This document shows, piece after piece, positions 11,691-21,999 of a DNA stretch of 64,000 nt. The stretch lies in assembly GCA_910589415.1 (NCBI GenBank), contig OU342639.1, positions 10,982,268-11,046,267 on the forward strand. The letters run 5' to 3'. This DNA comes from Malachius bipustulatus. Taxonomy: Eukaryota > Arthropoda > Insecta > Coleoptera > Melyridae. The notes beneath the pieces were generated by a model, which made no database searches, was not told the DNA's origin, and saw nothing but the letters and a program-made list of their open reading frames with translations. Both the position numbers and the translations under genes were made by a program. Position 1 is the stretch's first letter. Each line of letters begins with the position of its first letter.

Positions 11691-12067
11691 GATGAAAATT
11701 AATTTCAACTTTTATTAGGTATGAATGAAGTTCACACTAAAACGCAGTGTGATCTCCTGATCTAGGATACAGTCTGGGATATATGCAATACAATAATATT
11801 TTAGAGCAACTCCTGAATTCCTCAAACTAGTAAACAAACCTACGATAGACGTAATGTTACATTAAAACCCCCGAACCCCAACCCGAGCCCCACTGACTGC
11901 ATCTAGACAGACTGGACCTAAACAAAAACAATCTCCGTCGTCAAGTCAAAATTAATCATGATTTCGTAACAAAATTCAATCAACTATACCTATAAATAAA
12001 AATATTTTGTTCGAGAAACAATCTTCAATGTAATATTTGACTAGTGAACCTAGTACAGTTTCAAGTA
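11690..12067 (-). other. svp: probable svp 3' UTR with candidate poly(A) signal
   Basis: Non-coding DNA directly downstream of the svp stop codon on the minus strand. An AATAAA hexamer on the minus strand (TTTATT on plus at 11711-11716) lies about 350 nt past the stop and is a plausible cleavage signal. The stretch is not part of any repeat I could match elsewhere in the window. The end is inferred only. Real svp 3' UTRs can be much longer, so later signals in the A+T-rich DNA below 11.7 kb cannot be excluded. Confidence 0.4.
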
Positions 12068-12333
12068 TCACATATACGGCCACGAGAATGAACTTCCCGA
12101 GAGGAGCATGTCTCTTATTAGGGTTTCAATGGGCGTTTTCCCCACTAGTCTCACGAAAAACAATTGTTCTATTACCGCTGAGCTCACTGTCCTCAGGCTT
12201 GGCAGTCTCAACAACAGTTTACCAAATCTTGTCGGCTGGTTCGGGTATTGCGACCTGCAGTACTCCTCCAGGGCGCACTGCGATTTCTCCTGGATCGACT
12301 CTATATGAGCCACGTCGCTCAAACCACATGCAT
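12068..12333 (-). CDS. svp: seven-up terminal coding exon: ligand-binding domain C-terminus and AF-2 helix
   Basis: Minus-strand exon after the acceptor TTCCTTGTTGCAG. It begins in phase 1 (AT completing Asp), then [74 protein letters not shown] and [12 protein letters not shown], then stop. The [11 protein letters not shown] stretch is the COUP-TF helix 12 (AF-2) region that contacts co-regulators. The end, SWPYM, is slightly shorter than vertebrate NR2F tails. With the three exons at 53.7-54.4 kb it gives about 270 residues: hinge plus the whole LBD. No internal stop or frameshift is seen, so the gene appears functional. The 3' UTR should run to lower coordinates. Confidence 0.97.
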
Positions 12334-12586
12334 CTGCAACAAGGAAAGAAAAATTACTTAAATTAATATAAACATCCAGCTTATGATTAAAATTCTTGTA
12401 ACCAAACTGTTTCGTCTTAATTGAATACCTGGATTACTTGACGCGGTAGCAATTTTTTTTATTGTTACGTGAGGTGGTGCCAGGAATCATCCTTTCTTAT
12501 CCTGTCCTGTCTAATACCCCATTTCCTCCCTCGAGACTTTCTCTGGGGAAGAAGTAGCAGCATAACTCTCCCAAAAGCCGATCACC

Positions 12587-12738
12587 CACCTGACGAACTT
12601 GCATTCTTGCGCATTGCCGCAGAGACCTCGGTAGACAGTTGACGCTCCAACTCGTTACAAAATTTGATCGTCAATGCGAGCGAATCCAAACGTTCGTCAG
12701 GTGAGTAACACCTTAATATCACTCATCTGACGAACGTT
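12587..12738. repeat. chain of inverted repeats (small MITE-like palindromes)
   Basis: CACCTGACGAAC at 12587 pairs with GTTCGTCAGGTG ending at 12703; the matching extends inward through GCATTG / CAATGC, giving a ~117-bp element with ~30-bp ends. The right end also pairs with a third arm: AACGTTCGTCAGGTGAGT (12689-12706) against ACTCATCTGACGAACGTT (12721-12738), one mismatch. It lies inside the svp intron close to the last exon. Confidence 0.65.
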
Positions 12739-12949
12739 CGAATTCTTCTTAAAGTGCCATACACGCAATATCAGGCTAGGTAACCTCTCGCATGTGTGTG
12801 TGGTGAGCGAGCTGTCAATTCATATAGACATATGGGACCTCCCTTTTTATCGTCGGAGTCCGAACTATACTATTTTAAGAGGTTTTACTTGGCAAGGGTA
12901 TTGGTATTGGTATTTGGTATTTTAACTAAATAATGTGAGAGATGGTTTA

Positions 12950-14228
12950 TGAGGGTGGTTTGATAAATAACTAGTAGATAGCGCTAACGTCATCTGTATA
13001 TGTTTTCATAAAGTTAACTTCCTATGAATACATAATCTGTGGTTTCAAGTCATTCTGACAGTAACTCGTTGTTTGACAGCTGCTTAAACAGAAGTGTTTA
13101 GAGTAACAGTGAAAAATTGATAAAATTGGAATTCGTGGTGTGATTCAATTCTTTTTTCTGGGAGAAAAAACAGCGAAGGAAATACATGAGAAGATTTTAC
13201 CTACATTGGGCGACTCATGTCCCTCCTATGAAACCGTTCTACTTCGGGTAAATGACTTCAAGCGTGGAAGAACAAGCATCATCGATGCAACATGCCCTGG
13301 AGCTCCAGGGAATCGGTTGTGACACCCGAAATCATCGATAAAGTTCATGATCTGGTTTTAGCTAACAGAAGAATAAAAGTGCGCGAGCTAGCAAATGTGA
13401 CAGGCATCTCAACTGAGCGAGGTTACTTTATTTTGCGCAATGAATTGCACATGAAAAAATTATGCGCAAGATGGGTGCCGCGTCTACTCACTCCTGAGCA
13501 AAAGCAAATTCGCATGCAAACATCTGCTGACAATTTGCAATTGTTTCAGGAGAATCCAACGGAGGTTTTGCGTCGTTTTGTGACAATGAACGAAACATGG
13601 GTACATCATTATATTCCGGAAACAAAACAGCAGTCAAGACAACGGATTGCACATGGCGAAACGGCTCCGAAGAGGGCCAAATGCGTTCCGTCCGCTGGAA
13701 AGATGATGGCGTCGGTATTTTGGGATGCAAAAGGAAGTCTCTCAATTGATTACCTAGAAAAGGGAAAAACCATTACCAGAGAATATTCTGCATCCCTTTT
13801 GGACCAAGTAAAAGCAGCATAACTGAGAAACGTCCGAGAATATAAAAAAAGGTGTTGTTCCATCATGGCAACGCGCCAGTGCATTCAAGCCGTGTCGCCC
13901 AGCAAAAAATGGCTGAGTTGCGATTCCAATTGGTTCCGCATCCTGCCTATTCACCAGATTTAGCTCCCTTGGACTTTCATCTGTTCCCAAAACACAAAAC
14001 TTTCCTGGTGGGATGAAAATTTGAGTCAACTGAAGGAGTCATAGAGGAAGTAAATGAGTATTTTACACACCTCGAAGAAATGCATTCCCACGAAGGGACC
14101 GCGAAGCTGGGGAAGCGTTAGGGTAGTGCGTAGAACTTCGAGGGGATTATGTTGAAAAATAAAGGCCATTGAAAAACTCAAATTGTTTTCATTCATATCA
14201 AACCAAGTTACTTATCAAACCACCCTCG
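12950..14228 (+). mobile_element. mariner transposon, inactive
   Basis: A 1,279-bp element, the usual mariner size. The ends share AGGGTGGTTTGATAA in inverted orientation, with flanking TA at 12948-12949 and 14229-14230. The transposase reading is spread over frames: GIRGVIQFFFLGEKTAKEIH from about 13122, a frameshift near 13290-13320, an open frame at 13292-13822 (helix-turn-helix and MNETWVHHY region), then stops at about 13820 and 13847. The C-terminal part reads MAELRFQLVPHPAYSPDLAP. The first catalytic Asp is Asn (MNETW for the usual MDETW), the second lies in HHGNAP instead of HHDNAP, and only the third Asp (SPDLAP) remains. Stops, frameshifts and two lost catalytic residues make it dead. 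Confidence 0.92.
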
Positions 14229-14230
14229 TA

Positions 14231-16207
14231 TGTGGTCCCAAACACTGAAGCCAGTGGGCTTATTGTATTTCTCACATTTAGATTTCCCTTCCCCCCAGCA
14301 GGCTCCTGGGGCTGAGTAGTCCCAGGACCGCATAGCGTGTTCTTGCGAGTGCTGGACACTCGAATATCACATGAGAAGCTGATCTTCTTCATTGCAGAGT
14401 CTACAAACTGGTTCTTCTCTCTATATCCCCAGCTTATGTAGGTGTACTCTTAGGTGACAGTGTCCTGTGAGAAGAGAGAAGACCCACCACCGTTCTGATC
14501 TGCATTCTGTTTAGTTGCATTATCTGTCTGGCAAGGTTTTGAGAGGGCTCCTTGATCATCACCTTACCATGTTTGTTTCCTGTTATACGGTTCCAGTGTG
14601 CTCTATGTTAGATTCTTAAAACACTGAACCACCGCGTACAGTGTTACTCGGGATGCCAAACACTGGTTCGTGCCCAGTGTAGTTCATCCCAGCGCCTTTC
14701 TTGGCTAGTTGATCTGCAGCCTCATTACCAGGCGTCCCACGGTGACCCGGAAACCAAACTAGTGTCACCACGTTGCACCTGGCTAAGTTAATGAGGTCTT
14801 GCAGGCATTCCCAGATCAGTTTTGATCTGATTTCATAAGCTGCAAGGGCTTTCAGGCTAGCCTGACTGTCGGAGAAGATGTAGATTCGCTACCTCGATAA
14901 TTCCTTCTGGTATTCTCTCCAACGCATAGCCTAATTGCATTTATTTCAGCCTGGAAGATGCTGGCATGCGTCCCTAGTGGCACGTAAATACTGCATCTAG
15001 GGACCACCCCATGCACTCCAGCTCCGGTACCTGTCTCTGTCTTTGAGCCGTCTGTGTACCAGACCAGCCCTTTTTTCAGGCACAGGTGTTCCATTTGTTG
15101 CCATTCTTTCCAGTCCATTAGAGCCTTAAATGGTTTTACAAATAATAATAATAATAATAATGTTTTTATTAGCCATTAATTACATCCCCTTTTACTAAAT
15201 GATATCGTAGTACTCATATCATCGGATTGCATTTCCAGGATAGGATCTGCGATGGCATCAGTTATTCTGGAATGCCCGGTTTTCCCAGGTTTATCCCAGT
15301 TTTGGTTTTGTTTCAGCCTGTAGGCACCTAAATGTGCCTCGCTCTTAATATGAATGTCAAGAGGAGGCAGGTCAAGTATGGCCAGTGCTGTCGTTGTTGT
15401 AGTGTTTATGGCTCCCGTTATGCCTAAGCATGCAAGCGTTTGAACGCTTTGAATTTTTATAATGGCTTATTTCTGGTTGATCTTTGGCCACCAGACTAGA
15501 CAGCCATATGTTAGTATGGGTCTGACCACGGCAATATACAGCCAATGTACCATGCGTGGTTTTAATCCCCATGTTTTACTCAATGACCTTCTGCATGCCA
15601 TCAGTGTCATTTTACTTTTATTAATCGCCTTCTGCAGGTGAAGATTCCAGGTCAGTTTCGCATCCAGGGTTATGCCCAGATATTTGACCCGGTCGTTCAC
15701 CTGCAGCCGTTCATTGAAGAAGATGGGTGGGGTTAATTCCTCCATCTTGCTTCTTTTGGTGAAGGGGACCAGTGACATTTTGACAGGGTTCACGCGAAGC
15801 TTCCCCCCGAGGCACCATTCCTCCATTGTATTCAAAGCCCCTTGCATGAGCTCTGAGATGGTTTTAGTGTATTTCCCCATGACCAGTATGACTATGTCAT
15901 CCGCATAGCCCTGGGTATAATAACCTTTGTTGTTTAGCTTGCTGAGTAGGTCATCCACCACCATATCCCACAGCAACGGAGATAGGACACCGCCTATCCT
16001 TTGGTGACGGTGACCTTCATTGTCTCGCCAAACAAAGTTGCTTGGACTTTTCTGCCTTCCAGCATATAGCTCAGCCACCTAGTTGTGGTGTCATCAACAC
16101 CATGTCTTCTAGCGGCCGATATCATGCAGCAAGGGTACTTGCGGTGGTTTGCAGTTGCCTTACGCAAGGTGGATCCCGATCTTGGCTCGAGAAGTACCAC
16201 AAATAGT
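14231..16207 (-). mobile_element. R1/I-group LINE fragment: RT, RNase H and C-terminal domain
   Basis: On the minus strand from 16207 down: the RT palm (RWLSYMLEGRKVQATLFG, GGVLSPLLWDMVVDDL, GYADDIVILV with the YADD box, and the thumb LGITLDAKLTWNLHLQKA). Next is the connection domain (DLPPLDIHIKSEAHLGAYR), then RNase H (VWYTDGSKTETGTGAGVHG, FQAEINAI, FSDSQASLKAL, GHRGTPGNEAADQLAKKG), then a Cys-containing C-terminus (CRLCNEEDQ). Frames change near 15994, 15470 and 14860, and several stops are present. There is no endonuclease or ORF1, so it is 5'-truncated. Its reading frame appears to continue past the mariner at 12947-12885, which suggests the mariner jumped into the LINE. Confidence 0.9.
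15136..15195 (-). mobile_element. tiny 5'-truncated LINE tail with (ATT)n inserted in the older LINE
   Basis: About 55 bp, ending on the minus strand in CTAATAAAAAC followed by (ATT)n, interrupt the LINE between the connection domain and the KPFKAL segment before RNase H. GTAAAA lies on both sides as a candidate target duplication. Removing it restores the continuity of the host LINE. Only the 3' end of the inserted element is present. Confidence 0.55.
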
Positions 16208-18105
16208 CATCTTCAAAACTAAAAAAAAAGATAACTGGCATCCCATCACTTTCCTTTGTCCTTTTCTATTGAAGTGGGGAGAGAGTGTCATGCTAGAGTA
16301 GAAATTTGGCACCTAACTTGATCTCTCTATTTTTTTTCACACTGGGTTTTCCTAAATGCTACCAGGTGGTGAGTGGCTACATGCGCAGGAGTGCTTAGGC
16401 AATTTTAATAAGAATAACAACAACAAACGGTAATAAGGGTGGTGACTGATGATATTCTACCCCGGTCAGATTATAATTTTCTAACAACCACTACCACTGT
16501 AACTCGCATAGTGTGCAACTGCAAATATTAATTAAGCATTTATAATAATTATTATAGGATTGAATAGTTTGATTTAATGTAAGTTATTGTAGACTTAGAT
16601 TGATATTAATTTTGTTTATAATTATTCTTTACAGAATATCTATTTTTTCTTTCCCTATAAAATCATAACTAACAGTCGACTAGAAACTAGATAATTTATT
16701 GACATTTAGTATGATAAGTTTTATTGGAATTTCTGGAATCAATAAGAAGAACTATGTTATGTTGTATGATATGTTTCATATAAATTAATCTATAAATACG
16801 AGTTCACGGATGGTAAACAAGTTTCAAAATTGAACACATCATCAATTTTCATTTTTATTAAACCTTATCAATTTTATATAATTTAAGTAACATGTTTTAA
16901 TTATAAAATTGAGATTACAAATCGACTTAATAAACATCATTATACACGAATACGAACATGCTTATTAAAATAATCAACAAAAATAAAGTGTGTTACTAAA
17001 ACTTAAATACGACTACATTATATAGGGCAAACATTATTATTGAACTTATTTTTCAATGTTGTATTACTTGCTGTACAAGATGCTGCTATAAAAATAATTC
17101 AGGCTCCTGGCGCCTGTTTCACTCATCTATTACTGTATGACGTTTCTATAGAATTGGTTTATAATAGAGTGAAGAATTTATGTTAATTAATGACGTCATG
17201 TAGCACGTGTTAAAAGGTGATAGGTCAATTTAAACGATAACGTATGCTGTATCTTATAATAATAATAATAATAATAATATTAATGTTGAAAAGTTTTATT
17301 AGTTCTTCGGCTGTCTGGCTGGCTCATTTTTAGATGATCGGTAAAATATTTTACCTTTCCATTAGATTGTCGTCTTAATATCAAAGTTGTTAGTCCGATA
17401 TGCAGTTAGATTTCAAAATTAAAATTACTACCAATCAATTTCTATGGAATATTAATATCGTTAATAAATTACTTAATGGAGAAATTTCTAGCCACATAAT
17501 CGCTAAATGGCGAAATTATTAACAAAATCGTTGTTGACACCAATACTACAACGTCTTCTTTCTATACCATCTACCTACGTTTTACTTATTAGAGATGACA
17601 AATCATTTACTTTAACCCAGTTTTGCTGGGAAAAGTAATTTCGCTGCGTCATCAATAATATCTTTGTCTGAGGTCTTAGTCGTATAATAATACGCCCTGG
17701 ATTCTTCTTCTGTTTATTATACAGACTGTCCCAGGTCATTTGAGCCACTCTCTGTAGGCCAAACGATGAATTCTTTCTAAGAAAAATACAAATTCAAATA
17801 ATTATGCCCATAAATTAGAATTATTTTTGACTCTGAGAGAAAAAAATGACTGGATTACACAATAACTGGAATTTAGTTCAAGCAGTTTGGAGGTCATAAA
17901 CAAATAAAAATAAAAATTTTTCAAAGTTAGAGGTGGTGTACAACGAAAACGGCTCAAGATTTTTCATCACCCTGTATAAAAATTTCATCTATACGTCCTA
18001 GGATGGTACATGAAAAGTTAAAATAGGGACATGTAAGCCGTTTTTGACTTATACCGTTTTTGCCGTTTTTGAGCCAGCAGAACCCCTCCAAACCCTCGAT
18101 CCCGA
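16208..18105. other. A+T-rich intronic DNA, no gene recognised
   Basis: No ORF with a recognisable domain. A (TAA)n microsatellite lies at about 17256-17279. A full palindromic TGACGTCA at 17191-17198 is followed closely by CACGTG. Around 17700-18070 the text (GACTGTCCCAGGTCATTTGAG, later CACCCTGTATA) resembles insect MITE or retrotransposon ends, but no paired terminus was found. Confidence 0.4.
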
Positions 18106-18109
18106 CAAG

Positions 18110-20065
18110 ATTAGATTAGAGTAGATTTAGACTCATAGAGAGTGGGCCATTGTGACAGCGCCACTGCGACCGAAGGTCTATTGTGGCTCACATCTAGTCG
18201 TGCTAATAGTGCTAGTGCTAGTGTTAGTGCTACATTAACCCCATCAGGTCAGCCTCTTTGAGGAAGCTGACCATAGTCTTGAATGTTGTTAATGTATCCA
18301 GGTCATAAGGTGTGAGAAAGTCTCTCCGGAACGTTTGTAATTTTTTTTTTTTGTGGTGGAGGGGAAACCCATCATGGAACGCTTCGGTGTGGTTTTTCCC
18401 ACACGGAGTAGTGCCGGAGGCACTGTGAACGCCTTTGATGTGGCCTGCATCAGTCAATGGATTCGGGTAGTTTTTTAGTTTTTCACCTTCGCTCTTTACT
18501 TTCCCTATCCCCATGACCCGTCCTTTGAACGCGTGGAAGGCGTTCCATGCCCGGGCTGAGTCAGTCATCATCTCGACGATGTTCGCTTTCTTTATCTCCT
18601 CTGCTAGTTCGATTGCCAGGGTTCGTCTTTCCCTGCCCCATCTATTTCAACACAATGTGTTCGAGGTTGTCAACAAGTTTGTAATCTGGTCCTTCCCAAA
18701 GAGGGACATTCACTTAAGATGTGTTTTTCTGTTTCGTCATCTTTCAAGCACAGGCAACTTTCAGCGCAGATTGCTAAGCCCATCCTGTGCAGGTGATGAT
18801 TCAGCTTGCAGTGCCCAGTATATAGGCCTATTAGGGCTTTTAGTTCTTTTCTGTTAAGCTCCAATAGTTCTTTGGTCCTTTTTTCGAAGTACCCTTTAGA
18901 AAGGCTTTCGAATGGTCCAATCTTGGCAAGTGTTGCCAGTGCTGGAGACTTCCCTTTCAGCCCACTTGATATGCCAAATGCTGATTCTGGTCCGATAAAG
19001 TCGGATTCGTCACCTTTCCTGGCCAGAGAGTCAGCAAGTTCGTTGTCTCCATATCTAACATGGCTCGGATCAAAGTTATTTCGTTGCCTTTGCTAAAGTA
19101 TTCAAGGTTAGTTGACAGTTCCAGACCAGCTTGGACTTACAGTGGCTGGAGCTAAGGGTTTTTAGAGCCGCTTGGCTGTCTGAAAATACCTTTATTGATC
19201 TGCTTTGTCAGTGCATATTTTCCTGCAACTGCGCTCATAACTCTATGGCAAAAATTTCGGCCTAGAAAATGGTTGCGTGAAGGCCAAGGTTCGAGAACAC
19301 TCTCTTCTTCAAACCAGCCCTACACACCCCAGCTCCAGTTCCTGTGGATGTCTTAGATCCAACAGTGAACTAGCTAAAATTTGCTGTCTGTCAGGAGTTA
19401 ATTTTTGTTGTCCTCCCACATGTCACTTCCCGGGAGAAGGACCTTATCTGTTGACTTTCCAGTCAGTGGGCGGCTATTCAACGCACCTCCCCTGATGTAC
19501 ACATCCAGTACTCTTTCCAGACATTTTAGTAAACAAGAGGTTAGGCTAAAGGGTCTGAGCCTTGGGTATGTATACCACCCTAGTCGCCGACCAGCCGGAT
19601 GGTATGTAATTCCATGCCAGGCTAGCTCTAAATATCTTAATTCGAGATGGCATCAATATCTCCGAACCCTTTTGCAGTAAGGTCGGACATATGCCGTCAT
19701 CTCGTGACGATTTGAAAGGCTTGACGGCTTTCACCACCCTTTCAATTGTGTGGGTTGTTATGATCGACCGACACACCAACACAACCCAATCAGGTTCTTG
19801 AGGTCGTTTTTGTCGTCCGCCGGTTGGGGGCGGTTGATGATCAAACAGAGGCGAACTATCTGGGAAGTATATATCTCTTAAGATCTCTAGCGTTTCTTCG
19901 ATTGAGTCTGTGTAAGAGCCATTAGGTCGTTTTACCGAATCAAGCGCCTGGACCGGATCTCTTTAAAGTATCTTGTGGATTCTGTTACTGCTAGATAGAT
20001 CACTGATGCTCTCGCAGAATTGCCTCCAAGACTCCCTTCTAGATCGCCTGATCTACTTATTATAT
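18110..20065 (-). mobile_element. RNase H-bearing R1-like LINE with an internal deletion
   Basis: Minus strand from about 20065: the pre-RT linker (RRESWRQFCESISDLSSSN), then the first RT blocks (AVKPFKSSRDDGICPTLLQK, AWNYIPSGWSATRVVYIPK, then RPFSLTSCLLKCLERVLD). The text then jumps to RNase H, so the palm with the YADD box is deleted near 19420-19480. RNase H (GTGAGV, AEIFAIEL, VFSDSQAALKTL) is full of stops. The C-terminal part, RKELKALIGLYTGHCKLNHH and CLCLKDDETEKHILSECPS, shows the Cys/His cluster. A final frame ends at 18230, followed by a 3' UTR with AGCCACAATAGACC to about 18110. 5'-truncated and inactive. Confidence 0.85.
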
Positions 20066-20234
20066 TATATTTCTGTTGTTTCTCTTCATGTTTTCCCCTT
20101 CACCCCCACCTTTTCACCTCTTCACTTTTACATTGCCAACAAGAACAGCAAAAATTCGTAACTTACTTGACCCTTTCAGTTACAAAGTACTTTCTCCAAG
20201 ACCCATCTGAGTTTCTGTGACTTAAGTCGTAGAC

Positions 20235-20445
20235 CAATGATTTAAAAAGAAAGTTTCGCTAGTTCCTACTGACGACCGGCGTCGCCTAGAGAAAACTGAG
20301 TCAAAACCACCGAGACTCCATGGATTGTCGAAGATCCATAAGCCGGCAAAGAAACACATTCGTTTATATTCACCCAACTTATGGACTGGCCAAATATCTT
20401 GACAGCCTGTTCGAGAAATTGCCTTGTATAAAAAAAAAAACGTTT
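20235..20445 (+). mobile_element. Penelope-like element reverse transcriptase fragment
   Basis: The plus frame reads RRLEKTESKPPRLHGLSKIH then KPAKKHIRLY, matching the Penelope-type RT motif (R-L-Y-G-L-P-K-I-H-K-P). One frameshift later comes LAKYLDSLFEKLPC, the expected next block. Only about 70 residues are present, with a stop in the first frame; no GIY-YIG endonuclease is seen. The overlapping minus-strand ORF of 122 codons at 20222-20590 is a shadow. Confidence 0.7.
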
Positions 20446-20599
20446 CAATACGCGTTGGAAGGATAATATTGGGGAGGGTGGATAAATTAATAATTGATGC
20501 TTTATAAATGTGTAAAAAATAAGGGATATGAAAAATGAGTTCGTTATTTTTTAGAGAAAAATTAGAGAAAAGTATTTTCATGAGTTTCAAATGGGAAGT

Positions 20600-21430
20600 C
20601 TAAGAAAAAAATGTTTTCCCATACACCCACTCATAACTGATTTAAAAAACAATCTTGTAATGAAATAAGACATCATTTACTTTATCATTAGCCTTCTTTT
20701 GAGAAGCTTATTGTTCCGAGCTCGCAAAGCTTTTAGAGTAAAAAATAATCGGCTACACTTTGTCCTTTGTATCATCGTATTTAAACACACAGGTTATATC
20801 GCAGTGGATATTATTATAGACCCTTCAGAAGTTCTTATTTAGGAGGGGAAAAGGTTACGTTTAAGGGTTCTCTAGATTTAACTGAAACGTTATTACATTT
20901 TATCCCGCCAAAATCTCTTTCAACCGAGTTATTTACAAATTCGCGCTTTATAACACTTTTTATGTGCAACTTTCACCCTTTCGTTCAGCGGTTTTGTTCA
21001 TAATTTCTTTCGAGTAATTCTTACCTTTATTGTTATGAACTGTCCACATCAAAGATGTAGAGAAATTATGATCTCCTTTTATGATAACGCGAAATAATTC
21101 GAATTGTTCCTTTGATTTAGTTTAACCTCTAATGTTCATAATATAAAAGCAGCAATGCTAAAAATGACGCTCTTCAAAATAATGCTTTGTCAAAAAATCC
21201 ATTGACACTTCTTATCAGATCAGGACTATCGAATTTTTTTATTTAAAAAAATATATTTATTATAAAATAAATAAGCATGCGTCGCACTGGGACTAGATTT
21301 AGACTTTCACGATGAAAAAACTACTAGAGCTAGAGATATATAAAAATGGGAATGAGGCAGGATGCGTGGCAAGTAGAGAGTAGAGTGAAGAGAGTGAATT
21401 GGGGAACATTAGGAATAGTCAGGTTCTCTT
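20600..21430. other. intronic non-coding DNA, no feature recognised
   Basis: No coding or repeat signal was matched. Low-repeat DNA that could hold regulatory elements, but nothing specific supports that. Confidence 0.3.
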
Positions 21431-21439
21431 TTACAAATA

Positions 21440-21936
21440 TTTTACGTAATAACCCGCCTTAAACATTACCTATTTGAAAGTAACCCTCTCATTTGTTGTC
21501 TTTTCGGCACCATCTCCCACCCTCTCCTTTTTTTTTTCTTGATCTGTGGTGTCGAAATGTCTTTTACGCACTGTAGGACTCTTCCTTCACTGGGGGTAAA
21601 CTACCCACCGAAACTCCACCACCACTGCCTCGTGAAAACGGGCGAGATCACATCATCCCCTACGTCACTTCCTCCCTGATTCTCTCCTCCGTCTCTTTCT
21701 ACCTGCCTACCATCGTGACGTACTACATAACTGCTTCCCGCGTGGCACTATTCTCCAATTTTTGTATCAAGTTGTCTTATTTTATTCTGCACTCGATCTG
21801 GGTCTACAGTTCTATGGTCTGCCCATCTCTTTGTACTCAAAGTAGGTGAGCTCTGACGTAATAGTTGCACCGGTCCGTCTACGCACGGTGAATCCCGTGC
21901 CGGTGGTTTTTTTGAGTGGGATGATTTAGTGGGCAT
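21440..21936 (-). mobile_element. possible LINE ORF1 (gag-like) remnant
   Basis: A minus-strand frame starting at 21936 (MPTKSSHSKKPPARDSPCVD, ending NKIRQLDTKIGE) is basic and proline-rich. It continues after frame changes into charged text. It could be the start of a LINE ORF1, given the adjoining ORF2 remnant, but no gag zinc knuckle is seen. Weak call. Confidence 0.3.
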
Positions 21937-21999
21937 TTTGCACCCTCTTATCAGTGCCTTTTTTCATGCTGCAACTCCGATGTCAGTGGTCCATCTCTG

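Noticed and set aside
12037..12366. Plus-strand ORFs of 109 and 66 codons
   Set aside because: They are the antisense of the svp last exon, whose minus-strand translation is the conserved receptor domain.
13754..14029. Minus-strand ORF of 91 codons
   Set aside because: It is the reverse shadow of the mariner transposase, which matches family motifs on the plus strand.
20222..20590. Minus-strand ORF of 122 codons
   Set aside because: Shadow of the plus-strand Penelope RT fragment; it has no domain of its own.
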